From: CF-72 sp051006215
GTDB taxonomy: Bacteria; Chloroflexota; UBA6077; CF-72
Direction of reading: 5' to 3'
Assembly: GCA_051006215.1 (NCBI GenBank)
Contig: JBPCIO010000005.1
Location: 1-64,000, forward strand
DNA length: 64,000 nucleotides
Shown here: positions 8,964 through 17,313 of the stretch, piece after piece
Layout: the number at the start of each line of letters is the position of its first letter
Position numbering within the stretch: position 1 is the first letter of the stretch
Position numbers and translations under genes: made by a program
Notes under the pieces: generated by a model
Database searches by the model: none
Seen by the model: the letters and a program-made list of their open reading frames with translations, nothing else
What the model was told of the DNA's origin: nothing

Positions 8964-9933
8964 CGATTGCCGCGGCGAAGTGACGCGTTTTCTCCAACTG
9001 GCTGCCCAGCGCACGGTCACCGTGCCAGCGTTTGCAGCCGGAGATCGCCTCGACGGTTTCCTGCAGCGACACGGGGGTGAGCCGCAGCGCTCCCGATCGG
9101 AATGGCAGCGGCTTATCGGACTGGAAGCAGTGCGGCTGAATGGGCATGCGAGCAAACCAGGTCAGCGGGTGATCTCTGGTGATCGCGTGTTGATTGCCGG
9201 AGCGTCACCTCCGGCCGACTTGCCGGCGGCAGAGGACGTGCGGTTCGAGGTGGTCTTCGAAGATCCAGCCATCATCGTCATCGACAAGCCGGCCGGAGTG
9301 GTCGTTCACCCCGCTCCGGGCAACCAACGCGGCACACTGGTCAACGGCTTGCTCGCGCGCTTTCCGGAGCTGCGTGACCAGGAGGCTGACCTGCGGCCGG
9401 GCATCGTCCATCGCCTGGACAAGGACACCTCGGGCTTGATGGTCGTCGGCCGGACGATAGCCGCCACCGCCGACTTGCAGCAGCAGATGCAGGCTCGCAC
9501 GACGGAGAAGCGTTATCTGCTGCTGGTGCGCGGCAACATCGGCGAGGAGGAGGGGCTCATCGACGCGCCGATCGCCCGCGACCTGCGCCACCGCCAACGT
9601 ATGGCGGTGCGCGCCGGCGGTCGAGGCGCACAGACCCGTTTTTTTGTCCTCGAGCGGTTTGGTGACTGGACGCTGGTCGAGGCGCTCTTACTGACCGGCC
9701 GAACGCACCAGCTGCGGGTGCATTTCATCTCGATTGGCCACCCCGTGGCTGGCGACATGACCTACGGATCGAATCGTCTCCCGCCGGGTCTGGAACGGCA
9801 GTTCGTGCATGCGCGCATGCTCCGTCTCCGGTCGCCGTACGACGACCTCGAGCACGTGTTCGAGGCGGCCCTCGCGCCGGATCTGGCCGAGACGCTAGAG
9901 CGGTTGCGCCGCCGTGGTCCGCGGCTGGCGTAA
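8950..9933 (+). CDS. rluD: RluD-family 23S rRNA pseudouridine synthase
   Basis: Pseudouridine synthase of 327 residues of the RluA/RluC/RluD family. An N-terminal S4 RNA-binding domain (RSRSEWQRLIGLEAVRLN, about residues 45-100) precedes the catalytic domain. The active-site motif HRLDKDTSG carries the catalytic aspartate D157. VDKPAGVVVHPAPGN and LLTGRTHQLRVHF are family signatures. It overlaps the end of lspA by 14 bp, so it is probably co-translated. Neighbouring lspA and rluD is common in bacteria and supports both calls. The exact target uridines cannot be assigned from sequence. Confidence 0.93.
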   Translation: MKPADDCRGEVTRFLQLAAQRTVTVPAFAAGDRLDGFLQRHGGEPQRSRSEWQRLIGLEAVRLNGHASKPGQRVISGDRVLIAGASPPADLPAAEDVRFEVVFEDPAIIVIDKPAGVVVHPAPGNQRGTLVNGLLARFPELRDQEADLRPGIVHRLDKDTSGLMVVGRTIAATADLQQQMQARTTEKRYLLLVRGNIGEEEGLIDAPIARDLRHRQRMAVRAGGRGAQTRFFVLERFGDWTLVEALLLTGRTHQLRVHFISIGHPVAGDMTYGSNRLPPGLERQFVHARMLRLRSPYDDLEHVFEAALAPDLAETLERLRRRGPRLA

Positions 9934-9973
9934 GCTCGCAAGCCATACTCTTGAGTTGAGACTGTAGCCCAGC

Positions 9974-11422
9974 ATGGCCGACGGATCCATCCGCGTCCGA
10001 ATCGCACCCTCTCCGACCGGCGACCCGCACGTGGGGACTGCCTACATTGCGCTGTTTAACGTCGCCCTGGCCCGGCAGCGCGGAGGGACGTTTGTGTTGC
10101 GAATCGAGGATACGGATCGTGGCAGGTACGTCGAACATAGCGAGACCCAGATCTTCGAGACACTGCACTGGTTGGGACTCGACTGGGACGAGGGCCCCGA
10201 TAAGGGTGGCCCACTGGGGCCGTACCGCCAGTCGGAGCGATTGCCACTGTACAAAGCCGCGGCCCACAAACTCGTCGAGCTGGGACACGCCTATTACTGC
10301 TGGTGCACTCCCGAGCGGCTCGAGCTGATGCGAGCCGAGCAGACGCGCAACAAGCTACCAACCGGGTACGACCGGCTGTGCCTGAACATGACGCGTGAAC
10401 ACCGGGCGCAGATGTCAGGCTTCGACGCGCAGCCCGTCACCCGGATGCGGATTCCAGATCACGATGTCCCTCTGACGTTCGACGACCTGATTCGCGGATC
10501 GACGAACGCGCCAATGCCAGACGATCAGGTGATCCTGAAGCGAGACGGCTTCCCGACCTATCACCTGGCAGTGGTCGTCGACGACCATGAAATGGGAATC
10601 ACACACGTGCTGCGGGCCGAGGAGTGGATCCGCTCGACCCCCCAACAATTGCTGTTGTACCGGTTCATGGGTTGGCAGGCGCCCAAGTTCGCTCATTTGC
10701 CCTTGCTGCGCAACCGCGACCGGTCGAAGATCAGCAAGCGCAAAAATCCAGCCGCGCGCCTGCTCTGGTTCCGCGAGGAAGGCTTTCTGCCGGAGGCGCT
10801 GGTCAACTTTCTGGCGCTGCAGGGCTGGAGCATGCCGGACGGGCGCGAGATCTTCTCATTCGACGACATCGTCGCCAATTTCGATGTCGAGCGGTTCAGC
10901 CCCGTCGGCCCGATCTTCGACGTAGACAAATTGGACTGGATGAATGGCAAGTACATCGAGGCGCTGGACGACGACGAGTTTTTGCGCCGGGCAGCCCCGT
11001 TTTTGCCCGGGCCTGACCAGCAACAATCGTTGCGTATCCTGGCCCCACACCTCAAGACCAGGGTCAAGCGCCTCAAAGACGTGGGTGAGCAGGTTGATTT
11101 CCTGTACGTAGGCGCATTGGATCTCGATCGTGAGACGCTCGCCGGTCAGGGTGGCGCCGCGCCCACGGCTGCCGATTCGCTGCTGGCGGCGGAGGCTGTG
11201 CTGGGCGGGCTCGAGGATTTCTCCACCGGCGCCGTCAAGGACGCGCTCGAGGCTGAGCAAGCACGCCGCGGCTGGAAACCCAAGCCGTTTTTCATGCCCA
11301 TTCGGGTCGCGATCAGCGGCAAGACCCACACGCCGCCGCTGTTCCCGATGCTGGCTGCGCTCGGGAAGCAGCGCAGCCTGCAACGCCTAGGTGCTGCGCT
11401 CGCCCTCCTCGCGACGACCTGA
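9974..11422 (+). CDS. gltX: Glutamyl-tRNA synthetase
   Basis: Class I synthetase of 482 residues charging tRNA-Glu and, if no GlnRS is encoded, probably tRNA-Gln for later amidation. It shows APSPTGDPHVGTAY (HIGH-equivalent HVGT at 19-22), LRIEDTDRGRYV, and the KMSKS-equivalent KISKRK near residue 252. The C-terminal helical anticodon domain is of bacterial type. Both tRNA-Glu and tRNA-Gln genes lie within 5 kb downstream, though on separate transcripts. It is convergent with the S9 peptidase with an 8-bp gap. Confidence 0.95.
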   Translation: MADGSIRVRIAPSPTGDPHVGTAYIALFNVALARQRGGTFVLRIEDTDRGRYVEHSETQIFETLHWLGLDWDEGPDKGGPLGPYRQSERLPLYKAAAHKLVELGHAYYCWCTPERLELMRAEQTRNKLPTGYDRLCLNMTREHRAQMSGFDAQPVTRMRIPDHDVPLTFDDLIRGSTNAPMPDDQVILKRDGFPTYHLAVVVDDHEMGITHVLRAEEWIRSTPQQLLLYRFMGWQAPKFAHLPLLRNRDRSKISKRKNPAARLLWFREEGFLPEALVNFLALQGWSMPDGREIFSFDDIVANFDVERFSPVGPIFDVDKLDWMNGKYIEALDDDEFLRRAAPFLPGPDQQQSLRILAPHLKTRVKRLKDVGEQVDFLYVGALDLDRETLAGQGGAAPTAADSLLAAEAVLGGLEDFSTGAVKDALEAEQARRGWKPKPFFMPIRVAISGKTHTPPLFPMLAALGKQRSLQRLGAALALLATT

Positions 11423-11430
11423 CGTTTCGC

Positions 11431-13245
11431 TCATGGGGAGGGGTTTTCCCGCATAAGGTGACGCTTCAGGAAATCCACAGCCATAGGGTAGGCTACCAGT
11501 CTGTTCTTGAGCTTGGCGATTTGATGGCCCTCGTCTTCGAGGCGCAAGAACCCAACTGACCGCCCCAGCGCGCGGAGTTGGCTGACCATCTGTTCGGCTT
11601 CGCCGATGGGAACGCGCGGGTCGTTGGCGCCGTGGATAACCAGCAGTGGCGCGCGGATCCGTTCCACATACTTGATCGGCGAGATGTCTTCCAGGAACTG
11701 TCGGTCGTTGGCCAGGCTGCCGTACTCTGCTTCGCGCAGGTGTCTGCGCCAGGGGCCAGTGTTTTCCAGGAACGTCACGAAGTTGGCGATGCCGACCAGG
11801 TCGACTCCCGCGGCCCAGAGCTCGGGATACGTCGTCAGCGCTGCCAGGACCATGAAGCCGCCGTAGCTGCCGCCATAGACGGCAATTCGGTTCGTGTTTA
11901 CCCGACCAGAGTCGCGCAACCAGTACACGGTGTGCGCCAGGTCGGCAACAGAGTCCATGCGCTTTCGGACGTCGTCCAGGTGCACGAATGTGCGACCGTA
12001 GCCTGAGCTGCCACGCACGTTCGGGGCGAGCACGGCGAAGCCGGCCTCGACCAGACCCTGGACTACCGGTTGGAACGTGGGTCGGTACTGGCTTTCCGGT
12101 CCGCCGTGCACGAATACGACGCACGGTGCTGGATCGGGCGTGGGGAGCGCCGAGTAGAACAGCGCTGGGATCTGGCGGCCGTCAAAGCTCGGGTACTGAA
12201 CGTGCTCCGGCTCCGGAAGCTGGCTGATGTCGACGCCCAGTCCGCCGGCTCGAGTGACAGGGCGCGCCTGGTGATCCGCGACGGACGCAACAAACACGTT
12301 TGGGTTCGCACGCGATGCGGTCCACGAGATGGCCAGCCGCTGACCGGAAGGATCCCAGGCTAATGCGTGCTGCAAGCATTCGTACAGCGCACCAGGCGGC
12401 AGACCGGCAACGATGCGTTCGCTGCCGGAGGCGAGCGTGCGCACGACGATCTGTGTTTCGCCGTCTCTATTCAGGCCGTACGCCAGCCGCTGGCCGGTCG
12501 GATCGAGGCTGGCTTCGTCGACGTCCAGGTCAGGCTCCACGACGAATGTCATGCGGCCGCTTGCCACGTCCAGCTGCGCTGGCGCCGCAAACTCGCGACC
12601 AGCGTTGGTCAGACAAAACAGCGAGCGACCGTCTGAGCTCCACTCGGGTCGTTCGTAGGTCGCGTCCTGATCGGGCGGGGTCAGCAATCGGGGTTGCTGT
12701 CGGTCCTGGGTGTCGACCAGCCAGAGCTCTTTGTGCGCGTTCGAGAACGAGCGCACCACCGCCAGCCAGCGGCCATCCGGCGAGAATGGGCCGGCCTGAT
12801 TGGTGGAGTCGTGTTCGAGGACACAACGGGTCTGGCCGGTATCTAGGTCACACAGGTAAATGTCGAACCAACGCTGGTTGCGCGTGTTGGCTGCGAAGCT
12901 GATAGTGGCGGCATTGGGAGCAAAGCTCCCAAACACGTGGATGCGATCGGGGTTGTCGGTCAGCGCGCGCCAGGCGGCGCCCGGGCCGCCGTCGGCATAC
13001 AGAATCTGGGTGTGCTCGTTGCCACCGACGTCGGCGCCCACGACGAGCTGTCCAGAACGTGGGCCGGGGTCGACCGTTTGTGCTCGATCGGGTGGCGCCA
13101 CCAGAAGTTCAGGCCAGCCAGAACCATCGACACCCCAGGCCTGCGGTACGCCACCCAGGTCGGCAACGAACACCAGATACCCGCTTGCATCGAACCGCCC
13201 AGCGTACGCCGAGCGCACGCGCAGGAGCTGTCGCAGGTCTACCAT
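11431..13245 (-). CDS. S9 family prolyl oligopeptidase / acylaminoacyl-peptidase-like
   Basis: Serine peptidase of 604 residues. The N-terminal part (about 1-345) is a degenerate beta-propeller with repeated WD40-like PDxxR/PDGR strands (FSPDGRWLAVVRS, WSSDGRSLFCLT). The C-terminal alpha/beta-hydrolase domain has the nucleophile elbow YGGSYGGFM, an acid in NDPRVP and the catalytic His in EDEGHQI. No signal peptide is seen, so it is likely cytosolic and acts on short or acylated peptides. It is divergent from the nitronate monooxygenase gene with 70 bp between. Confidence 0.9.
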   Translation of the reverse strand: MVDLRQLLRVRSAYAGRFDASGYLVFVADLGGVPQAWGVDGSGWPELLVAPPDRAQTVDPGPRSGQLVVGADVGGNEHTQILYADGGPGAAWRALTDNPDRIHVFGSFAPNAATISFAANTRNQRWFDIYLCDLDTGQTRCVLEHDSTNQAGPFSPDGRWLAVVRSFSNAHKELWLVDTQDRQQPRLLTPPDQDATYERPEWSSDGRSLFCLTNAGREFAAPAQLDVASGRMTFVVEPDLDVDEASLDPTGQRLAYGLNRDGETQIVVRTLASGSERIVAGLPPGALYECLQHALAWDPSGQRLAISWTASRANPNVFVASVADHQARPVTRAGGLGVDISQLPEPEHVQYPSFDGRQIPALFYSALPTPDPAPCVVFVHGGPESQYRPTFQPVVQGLVEAGFAVLAPNVRGSSGYGRTFVHLDDVRKRMDSVADLAHTVYWLRDSGRVNTNRIAVYGGSYGGFMVLAALTTYPELWAAGVDLVGIANFVTFLENTGPWRRHLREAEYGSLANDRQFLEDISPIKYVERIRAPLLVIHGANDPRVPIGEAEQMVSQLRALGRSVGFLRLEDEGHQIAKLKNRLVAYPMAVDFLKRHLMRENPSP

Positions 13246-13315
13246 TCGCCAGCGAGGCTAGCACGTCGCTGTCAACACCGGGCAGCTGGTTGGTTCGTGG
13301 CACACTGATGAGACG

Positions 13316-14302
13316 ATGAACACCCGTGCTTGCGATCTGTTCGGCATCCAACATCCGGTGGTGCTCGGTGGGATGGGCAGTGGCACCAGCCCGGAGCTGG
13401 TGGGCGCAGTCTCGAACGCTGGCGGACTGGGAGTTCAGGGCTGCGCTGGGCGCTCGCCGGCCCAGATTGGCGAGTTGTCCGCAGCCATTCGCGCGGTCAC
13501 CGACCGTCCCTTTGGCCTGAATCTGCTCATGTTCCTGGCCGACGCTGCGGCCATCGATGCCGTGCTGGCGGCGAAGCCACCCGTCTTCTCGACAGCTTGG
13601 CCCCGCCCGGACCAGGATTTGGCGGCGGTGTTCGCCCGCGCCCACGCAGTTGGCGCCAGGGTGATGCACATGGTTTCTACGGTCCCCGAAGCCAGGCGGG
13701 CGGCCGATTCGGGTGCTGACATCATCGCCGCTCAGGGCAGCGAGGGCGGTGGTCACGTAGGCATGATGGCCAGCCTGGTCCTGGTCCCACAGGTGGTGCG
13801 CGCGATCGCACCTGTGCCCGTGCTGGCGGCCGGCGGTATAGCCGACGGAGCGGGCCTCGCAGCTGCGATCATGCTGGGCGCAGAGGGGGTCCTGCTCGGG
13901 ACCCGCTTTCTTGCGACGTCAGAATCGCCACTGCCCGACAACTACAAGCGGGCGATCTGTCGGAGCGACGGCCACGACACGCTGCTCACGGAGCTGCCGG
14001 ACGTGCTCGCCGGTCAGGTGTGGCCAGGCGCGTTCGCGCGCGTGCTGCGCAACGCCTTCGTTCAGGAGTGGCTCGGCCGCGAGGGTGAGGTACGCCAACG
14101 GCGTGCCGAGTTGCTGCGTCGCATTCAGCTGGCTCGCGAGGCAGGCGACGTCGATAACGGTACGCTGCTGATCGGTCAGGACGCTGGGTTGATCGAGTCG
14201 ATCGACCCGGCCGGCGAGGTCGTGCAACGCGTTGTAGCCGAGGCCGAGCTGATTGTGGCACGGCGCGCAGCCGACGTCCTGGCCCCGCGAGCGCCCGCCT
14301 GA
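13316..14302 (+). CDS. Nitronate monooxygenase-family FMN protein
   Basis: TIM-barrel flavoprotein of 328 residues in the nitronate monooxygenase (2-nitropropane dioxygenase)/enoyl-reductase group. Motifs include HPVVLGGMGSGTSPELV near the N-terminus, AQGSEGGGHVG, PVLAAGGIADGAGLAAAIMLGAEGVLLGTRF (phosphate and FMN binding) and ATSES. It probably detoxifies alkyl nitronates, but members also act as enoyl-ACP reductases, so substrate assignment stays at family level. It stands alone on its strand and ends shortly before tRNA-Gln. Confidence 0.88.
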   Translation: MNTRACDLFGIQHPVVLGGMGSGTSPELVGAVSNAGGLGVQGCAGRSPAQIGELSAAIRAVTDRPFGLNLLMFLADAAAIDAVLAAKPPVFSTAWPRPDQDLAAVFARAHAVGARVMHMVSTVPEARRAADSGADIIAAQGSEGGGHVGMMASLVLVPQVVRAIAPVPVLAAGGIADGAGLAAAIMLGAEGVLLGTRFLATSESPLPDNYKRAICRSDGHDTLLTELPDVLAGQVWPGAFARVLRNAFVQEWLGREGEVRQRRAELLRRIQLAREAGDVDNGTLLIGQDAGLIESIDPAGEVVQRVVAEAELIVARRAADVLAPRAPA

Positions 14303-14327
14303 TTTCCGGCTGCGGCCCCCAATCCGA

Positions 14328-14333
14328 TACAAT
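14328..14333 (+). promoter_or_regulatory. Candidate -10 box for tRNA-Gln
   Basis: TACAAT lies 13 bases before the first base of tRNA-Gln, which places a start site about 7 bases upstream of the mature 5' end. No good -35 hexamer is seen at 16-18 bp spacing. Confidence 0.35.
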
Positions 14334-14346
14334 CAGACCTCACCTG

Positions 14347-14417
14347 TGCCGGATGGGGTAATGGTAGCCCGGCTGATTCTGGATCAGTCTGTCTAGGTTC
14401 GAGTCCTAGTCCGGCAG
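14347..14417 (+). tRNA. tRNA-Gln (anticodon CUG)
   Basis: Full cloverleaf: acceptor stem TGCCGGA/TCCGGCA, D arm GGG/CCC with the TAATGGTAG loop, anticodon stem GCTGA/TCAGT (one G-U pair) with loop TTCTGGA reading CUG, and T arm CTAGG/CCTAG with TTCGAGT. The discriminator is G. The 3' CCA is not encoded. It reads CAG codons; the UUG isoacceptor is not in the window. Confidence 0.93.
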
Positions 14418-14727
14418 CCCGCGCTAGCGTCCTCGCGACGTGCCGGGCTCGCGTTGACGCGCGTCGGACGTTGGCTCTAAGCCCGGTTGATCGCTGGCCT
14501 GATCCACTGCCAGGCCGCTCTTTGCCGTCTCTCTGAAAGCCGTGTCTGCTACGACGGCATGGATTTTCGCGGGACGCAGTGCCGGTTCTGGCAGAGGGTC
14601 CCCGACGCCCCTCACTTCGTCAGCAACATGGGTGTGTGCACGCGTTGTTCAGGGCAAGTCGCACATGCCGCACGACGACGGCTTTGAAGCCACTCGGCTA
14701 GCCTGACGCCACGCTATATTCGGCGGC
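14418..14727. other. 310-bp gap without a supported gene
   Basis: The stretch lies between tRNA-Gln and the DUF3052 gene. Short open frames occur on both strands (for example 14487-14687 plus and 14424-14615 minus), but none has family features, a ribosome-binding site or convincing codon use. A TATATT at about 14715-14720 sits just before the GTG start at 14728 and could be a -10 box for a nearly leaderless transcript. I see no conserved RNA structure. Confidence 0.4.
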
Positions 14728-15147
14728 GTGGCGGACAAGGACTACAGCCACCGAGACGTGCTCGACAAGCTCGGCATCAAAGCTGGATTCGCCGTAGCCT
14801 TCGATGAGACCGCAGCGGCGATACCAGCCGAACTGAAAGCGCGCGTGCTCGCCCGGGTGGGTCGAGACGCAGCCCGAGACGAGGAACCGCTTGACGTGGT
14901 CGTGGTAGCCGCAGACGCCGCGACGGATGTCGAGGCCATGCTGAACTCTTGGCGCACCCGCATCGAACAGGCAGCTGGAATTTGGCTGCTTACGCCCAAG
15001 CGTGGCCAGCCGGGGTATGTCGATCAGGCCGAGCTCATCCCGGCGGGCCTCGCCGCGCGGCTGGTCGACAACAAGACGTGTAGCGTCTCGGACACGCTGA
15101 GTGGCATCCGCTTCGTGATCCGGAAGATCGATCGCGTATACTCGTGA
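14728..15147 (+). CDS. DUF3052 family protein
   Basis: A 139-residue soluble protein starting at GTG. The N-terminus DYSHRDVLDKLGIKAG, the central VVVVAADAATDVEAML and the lysine in LTPKRG match my recollection of DUF3052, a family common in Actinobacteria and some Chloroflexota, without known function. The C-terminus (DNKTCSVSDTLSGIRFVIRK) also fits. There is no signal peptide or membrane segment. It sits alone between two tRNA genes, and its 3' end carries a TATACT that may serve tRNA-Glu. Confidence 0.7.
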   Translation: MADKDYSHRDVLDKLGIKAGFAVAFDETAAAIPAELKARVLARVGRDAARDEEPLDVVVVAADAATDVEAMLNSWRTRIEQAAGIWLLTPKRGQPGYVDQAELIPAGLAARLVDNKTCSVSDTLSGIRFVIRKIDRVYS

Positions 15148-15178
15148 AGCTTTCTTTCGTAGCGCTGCCGCGCGCTCC

Positions 15179-15252
15179 GGCCCGTTCGTCTAGCGGCCCA
15201 GGACGCTACCCTCTCAAGGTAGAGATCGCGGGTTCGAATCCCGCACGGGTCA
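15179..15252 (+). tRNA. tRNA-Glu (anticodon CUC)
   Basis: Cloverleaf: acceptor GGCCCGT/ACGGGTC (one G-U pair), the TCGTCTAG segment typical of tRNA-Glu, anticodon stem CTACC/GGTAG with loop CTCTCAA reading CUC, T arm GCGGG/CCCGC with TTCGAAT, discriminator A. CCA is not encoded. A TATACT at 15137-15142 may be its -10 box. It is a substrate of the nearby GltX. Confidence 0.95.
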
Positions 15253-15412
15253 CCTTCAGGTTGAAACGAAACAGGCCCGCTTCGACAGCCTTTTGCCACG
15301 GCCTCGGGACCGTGCCTGCAGCAAGCCGCGCAGTGTGTTTGCGGTCTTATGTTCGTGTCGGGAGAAGCGCGGCAGTCACGATATCCGTCTCTCGCTTCGA
15401 AAGCCGTCGGGC

Positions 15413-15577
15413 ATGAGCCATGAGTTAGGTACGACCGCGGACGGCGCAGCGCTGCGGGTGGTGCCTGTCCACGACGACACGCTCGTCGAGGCCGACGGAC
15501 GCTTGTTGGTTCCCGCCTCGGGCGACACCATCGGCGACGAGCTCGTGCAAGCGCTCCGTGACGCCGACCGACGCTAG
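15413..15577 (+). CDS. Possible small protein of unknown function (54 aa)
   Basis: A 54-residue open frame from ATG with a balanced, acidic sequence (ALRVVPVHDDTLVEADGR, GDTIGDELVQALRDADRR) that looks more like protein than random shadow sequence. No Shine-Dalgarno motif is evident and I recognise no family. The frame is open further upstream to 15293, but that extension crosses spacer after tRNA-Glu and looks non-coding. A 7-bp hairpin (CGACGCT/AGCGTCG, 15676-15695) lies downstream. Confidence 0.35.
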   Translation: MSHELGTTADGAALRVVPVHDDTLVEADGRLLVPASGDTIGDELVQALRDADRR

Positions 15578-15788
15578 TCAGGCGACTGTCGAACCCGACG
15601 CTCTGGTCGATACCCGCGTCTTTGTTCCGCTCGCGCAGGGTCACTGAGCGAAGACAGCCATTTCGGGTTGTTGTACGACGCTGTTCTGAGCGTCGAGACC
15701 CACTGGCGGTGGCCGCTGACGGAGCCGGAGGCGGGCCGGACGCTGGAGCGTGGTTTGGGGCGCGGCGTCGCGGGTACGATACAGCCGT

Positions 15789-16244
15789 ATGGGCCGTATC
15801 GACGATCGGTTGTCTGAGCTGGGGTACGCGCTGCCGGCGCCGCGGGCGCCGCTGGCAAACTATGTGGCTGCTCGACGCGCGGGTAGTCTGGTGTACACGG
15901 CTGGACAGGTCTCGGGAACGGCTGAGCGGGAAATCAAAGGCCAGCTGGGTGCCGAGTTGGACCTCGAGCAGGGGCGCGGGGCTGCCCGTGTGTGTGCCCT
16001 GAACTGCCTTGCGGCGCTCCTGACGGTGATCGATTCGCTGGATGCGGTCAAGCAGTTGATCCGCGTCGGCGTGTTCGTCAACAGCGCTGCCGACTTCAAT
16101 CAGCAGCCGGCCGTCGCCAACGGCGCCTCCGACCTCTTCGTGGAGGTGTTCGGCGACCTTGGTCGGCACGCGCGTACCGCGGTTGGCGTTAACGAGTTAC
16201 CGCTCGGGTTCGCGGTCGAAGTCGAATTGATCGTCGAAATCTGA
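15789..16244 (+). CDS. RidA/YjgF family protein
   Basis: A 151-residue member of the RidA (YjgF/YER057c/UK114) superfamily, many of which deaminate reactive enamine or imine intermediates. Family features are LVYTAGQVSG, the long central helix CALNCLAALLTVIDSL, VKQLIRVGVFVNS and GRHARTAVGVNELPLGFAVEVELIVEI. The conserved Arg appears in HARTAVG. It resembles the longer subgroup (about 150 aa), not the 130-aa archetype. The start MGRIDDRLSEL is preferred over an upstream frame at 15750. It is followed after 24 bp by the TatA-like gene. Confidence 0.85.
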   Translation: MGRIDDRLSELGYALPAPRAPLANYVAARRAGSLVYTAGQVSGTAEREIKGQLGAELDLEQGRGAARVCALNCLAALLTVIDSLDAVKQLIRVGVFVNSAADFNQQPAVANGASDLFVEVFGDLGRHARTAVGVNELPLGFAVEVELIVEI

Positions 16245-16268
16245 GAATCGTAGAAGGGAGCCAACGTC

Positions 16269-16598
16269 ATGCCGACCCTTGGAGTGTGGGAACTGGTCGT
16301 CATTCTGGTCATCGTGGTCGTGATCTTCGGCGCAGGTCGGCTATCGGAGGTTGGTGGCGCCGTCGGCAAAGGCATCCGCGAGTTTCGCAAGGCGACCACC
16401 GACGAGCATGCGCCGCAAGCGCCTGCTGTCCGGGCCGCGCCCCCGGCTGAGAAGCTGTTGCCGCTCGCGCCTGTGTCCCCGAGCGTTGTCGTCACAACGG
16501 TCGTCGTCGACAACCGGTGCCCGTCGTGCAACACCGTGAACCCGACCGGCCAGGTGTTTTGCGGCCAGTGCGGAATCCGGCTGACGCTGGCCGCCTGA
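16269..16598 (+). CDS. TatA-like protein with C-terminal zinc ribbon
   Basis: A 109-residue protein. Residues 1-42 are a clear TatA/E module: LGVWELVVILVIVVVIFG membrane helix, FGAGRLSEVGG hinge, then amphipathic GKGIREFRKAT. Residues 43-82 are a Pro/Ala/Val-rich linker. Residues 84-101 form CPSC-x10-CGQC, a zinc-ribbon (rubredoxin-like knuckles). TatA forms the pore of the twin-arginine protein export system; the zinc ribbon is not part of canonical TatA. No tatC is in the window. The start has GAAGGGAG upstream. mobA begins 7 bp after the stop. Confidence 0.85.
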   Translation: MPTLGVWELVVILVIVVVIFGAGRLSEVGGAVGKGIREFRKATTDEHAPQAPAVRAAPPAEKLLPLAPVSPSVVVTTVVVDNRCPSCNTVNPTGQVFCGQCGIRLTLAA

Positions 16599-16605
16599 CG
16601 AGGGG

Positions 16606-17232
16606 TTGCTAAGCGCGCTCATCTTCGCTGGCGGCCGCGCCTCTCGCCTTGGCGGCCTCAACAAAGCGCTGCTGGAGGTTGGTGGCAGCACCATCATCGC
16701 CCGAACACTTGCTGCTGTGCGGCCGCTGGTCGATGAATGCATCCTGCTGACGAATGACGTCGCCCTGGCGGACGTGGGGGACGTGGGGGACGTACGCCTG
16801 GTGTTCGACCCCACGCCGCACGCTGGCGTCCTGCCAGCGCTGGCAGCAGGCCTCGAGGCTGCCGCAGGCGAGCTCTGCCTGGCTGTGGCATGCGATATGC
16901 CGTTCGTGTCGACGAGGCTGTTTGCGCAACTGCTCGAGCTGCAGCGTCATGTCAACGCCGACGTCGTCATTCCACGGAGCGCCGGGTTTCTCGAGCCGAT
17001 GCATGCCGTGTATCACCGCGAGCCGGTCTTGCAAGCCATCCGGGCAGCGCTCGGACGGGGAGATCAACGCATGATCAGTTACTTCGGGGACGTCACGGTA
17101 CACGAGGTGCCTGAAGCCGTATGGCGCCTGGCAGATGCGTCCGGTGGGGCGTTTTTCAACGTCAACACGCCAGACGAGCTCGAGCGAGCGCAGTGGATCG
17201 CAGCCAGGTCGTCGTCCAGCTCACCTATCTGA
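16606..17232 (+). CDS. mobA: Molybdenum cofactor guanylyltransferase-like (MobA)
   Basis: Nucleotidyltransferase of 208 residues attaching GMP to molybdopterin. FAGGRASRLGGLNKALLEVGG matches the AGGxSxRxGxxKAL loop, VACDMPFVS is the metal-binding CDMP motif, and GAFFNVNTPDEL is the family C-terminus. The start is TTG, 7 bp after the tatA-like stop, with GAGGGG close upstream. A short tandem repeat (ggggacgtg, about 16775-16795) encodes DVGDVGDV in the loop region. Other molybdenum cofactor genes are not in the window. A related nucleotidyltransferase role (such as MocA) is possible. Confidence 0.82.
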   Translation: MLSALIFAGGRASRLGGLNKALLEVGGSTIIARTLAAVRPLVDECILLTNDVALADVGDVGDVRLVFDPTPHAGVLPALAAGLEAAAGELCLAVACDMPFVSTRLFAQLLELQRHVNADVVIPRSAGFLEPMHAVYHREPVLQAIRAALGRGDQRMISYFGDVTVHEVPEAVWRLADASGGAFFNVNTPDELERAQWIAARSSSSSPI

Positions 17233-17240
17233 GTACGACT

Positions 17241-17258
17241 GGGCGACCACAGTCGCCC
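17241..17258. terminator. Hairpin between convergent mobA and L25 genes
   Basis: Perfect 7-bp stem GGGCGAC/GTCGCCC with a CACA loop between two convergent stop codons. There is no T-run on either strand, so an intrinsic terminator is only suggested by position and stability. Confidence 0.4.
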
Positions 17259-17313
17259 CACCCACGCACGGGCGGCCGCCGTACACCGGCGACCGCGGAA
17301 CCCTGCGGTGGCG

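Noticed and set aside
14487..14687. 66-codon frame with a CxxC pair
   Set aside because: No ribosome-binding site, no family likeness, and a competing minus-strand frame; probably chance in GC-rich spacer.
15676..15695. 7-bp hairpin as an intrinsic terminator
   Set aside because: Stem CGACGCT/AGCGTCG with a 6-base loop is real, but there is no T-run and the upstream small gene is itself uncertain.
16770..16800. Tandem ggggacgtg repeat
   Set aside because: Lies in frame inside mobA and encodes DVGDVGDV; too short for a repeat element.
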